A stretch of 7,240 bases of DNA. Origin: an uncultured Spirochaetaceae bacterium. GTDB taxonomy: Bacteria > Spirochaetota > Spirochaetia > Treponematales > Treponemataceae. Location of the stretch: the NCBI GenBank assembly GCA_902772605.1, contig CACYBG010000214.1:1-7240 (forward strand), given 5' to 3'. The position numbers were made by a program, and so were the translations under genes. How positions within the stretch are numbered: the first letter of the stretch is position 1; each line of letters begins with the position of its first letter. Under the pieces are notes generated by a model. It was not told the origin of the DNA. It searched no databases and worked only from the letters and a program-made list of their open reading frames with translations. This document shows positions 6,300 through 7,240 of the stretch, piece by piece.

Positions 6300-7240
6300 T
6301 CATGTTTCCATAATCTGCTGAATTTCTGCATGACCGGATGATTTTTCACCATTGATGTAGGAATAGGTCCTGAATGGAGCAAGAGGGATTCCGTTTTTTC
6401 CGAATATGCTTACCGGACCGTAGTTGTACCAGGCGTATCGGGCGTAAACCGGTTCCGGCACTTTTTCCGATTTAAGGATGATTGTCCCCCGATTTCCGGG
6501 CATGTTTCCGAAAATGTATTCTGCGGGATGGAAAACACCGTCGCTTCCTGCAACTTCAAAACCTGTAAAATCATCGGGAAGCTTATGTCCGTGGATTTTT
6601 TCCATGTGCCTGTAGTTTTCAAGTCCCTGAACGTCATCCTTGACCGTAAATCCATCTTCGGCAAAATCAAAATGAAGTTCAATCAGCCCGTCCCTTGGAA
6701 CTGCATTCCTGAAAAGCGGACCGTTGACTGATTTTTCATCCAGCATTCCGTAGGCCGTGTGGAGGGCGGTCCTTTCCATCCTTTCGCCAAGAGTTTTCTT
6801 CGCCCTTGGGTGTATGTCGTCGTACTGTCCCAAATCGGCAGCAACGGTCATTCCTGTTTTTGCAATGGTCCTGAACGCTTTTTCCTGAGCTTCACGTATC
6901 AGGCACCAGTTCCTGAAATCTTCGTCCCTGTGGTAGCGGTGTTCCGGAAGCTGGACGAAAACCATCGGCAGCATGTCGTTCCAATCGCTTCTCCACTGGT
7001 CAATCATCTCCCGGAAAAGCGTGTAATAGCTTTCGGGTCTGTGGTCGTCGCTTTCACCCTGATAGAAAAGGAATCCCTTGAGCGTGTACGGGGCTATGCG
7101 TTTAATCATGCAGTCATGGAGTCCGGTCGGTCTGTACGGATTCTTGCAGCTCATCGGTCCTGGCCATCTGCACGGTCCTATAATCTCCTGTACCTCGCTC
7201 CATTCTATGGAAGGATTTTTCCTGTAAAGTTCGTCGCATT
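6300..7240 (-). CDS. Sialate O-acetylesterase-family SGNH esterase, 5'-truncated by the window edge
   Basis: The C-terminal 312 codons of a carbohydrate acetylesterase of the SASA type (PF03629-like), which removes O-acetyl groups from sialic acid or plant oligosaccharides. Seen: GPMSCKNPYRPTGLHDCMI (just inside the apparent ATG at 7154), the oxyanion-type block FLFYQGESD (QGES at 7050-7061), and the block with catalytic Asp and His, DDIHP (6810-6821). Near the C-terminus is a beta-rich tail with ARYAWYNYGPVSIFGKNGIPLAPFRT, typical of the family. The frame stays open from 7154 to the right edge (reading ELYRKNPSIEWSEVQEIIGPCRWPGPM), and the conserved GPM motif spans 7154, so that ATG is internal. 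The N-terminus, with the nucleophilic Ser motif and any signal peptide, is outside the window, so location in the cell is unknown. It converges on citrate synthase with 100 bases between stops. An acetyl xylan or xylo-oligosaccharide esterase role would fit with the GH31 enzyme nearby; that is inference. Confidence 0.9.
   Translation of the reverse strand, partial: CDELYRKNPSIEWSEVQEIIGPCRWPGPMSCKNPYRPTGLHDCMIKRIAPYTLKGFLFYQGESDDHRPESYYTLFREMIDQWRSDWNDMLPMVFVQLPEHRYHRDEDFRNWCLIREAQEKAFRTIAKTGMTVAADLGQYDDIHPRAKKTLGERMERTALHTAYGMLDEKSVNGPLFRNAVPRDGLIELHFDFAEDGFTVKDDVQGLENYRHMEKIHGHKLPDDFTGFEVAGSDGVFHPAEYIFGNMPGNRGTIILKSEKVPEPVYARYAWYNYGPVSIFGKNGIPLAPFRTYSYINGEKSSGHAEIQQIMET

Noticed and set aside
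1..7240. A new defence, mobile or secondary-metabolite system
   Set aside because: All large frames belong to known housekeeping or carbohydrate families. I see no transposase, integrase, repeat array, toxin-antitoxin pair or unexplained gene cluster.

Overview
The window reads as ordinary chromosomal DNA of moderate GC content from a host-associated or fibre-degrading bacterium. I suspect a spirochaete of the Treponema group. The reasons are the style of the Lon protease (mitochondrial-like motifs and a long charged linker), heavy use of AGG (Arg) and GGA (Gly) codons, and a chromosome mixing housekeeping and plant-glycan genes. This is inference from memory of the families; a Clostridia-type genome is not excluded.

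Layout. Bases 1-1872 (+) hold the C-terminal three quarters of an ATP-dependent Lon protease, cut by the left edge. Bases 1860-2372 (+) hold a small flavin reductase-like split-barrel protein that overlaps the lon stop by 13 bases and is probably translationally coupled to it. After 163 bases with no clear promoter or terminator, 2536-4608 (+) encodes a complete cytoplasmic glycoside hydrolase family 31 enzyme, closed by a strong intrinsic terminator (4619-4654). Citrate synthase (4766-6199, +) forms its own transcription unit, with a near-consensus sigma-70 promoter (4682-4710), a strong ribosome binding site and a terminator (6245-6284). From the right edge, converging on it, comes the C-terminal part of a sialate O-acetylesterase-family SGNH esterase (6300-7240, -).

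How the genes relate. Lon and the flavin protein form one likely cotranscribed pair. The GH31 glycosidase and the acetylesterase both fit breakdown of decorated, acetylated plant or host oligosaccharides, but they lie on opposite strands with citrate synthase between them and are not an operon. Citrate synthase stands alone, with no other TCA-cycle gene visible; it may supply carbon for glutamate synthesis.

I see no mobile element, CRISPR array, tRNA, rRNA or clearly new system. The least explained structures are a perfect 10-bp inverted repeat placed over the citrate synthase -10 box and 5' leader, the extra linker in Lon, and the abrupt C-terminus of the flavin protein.
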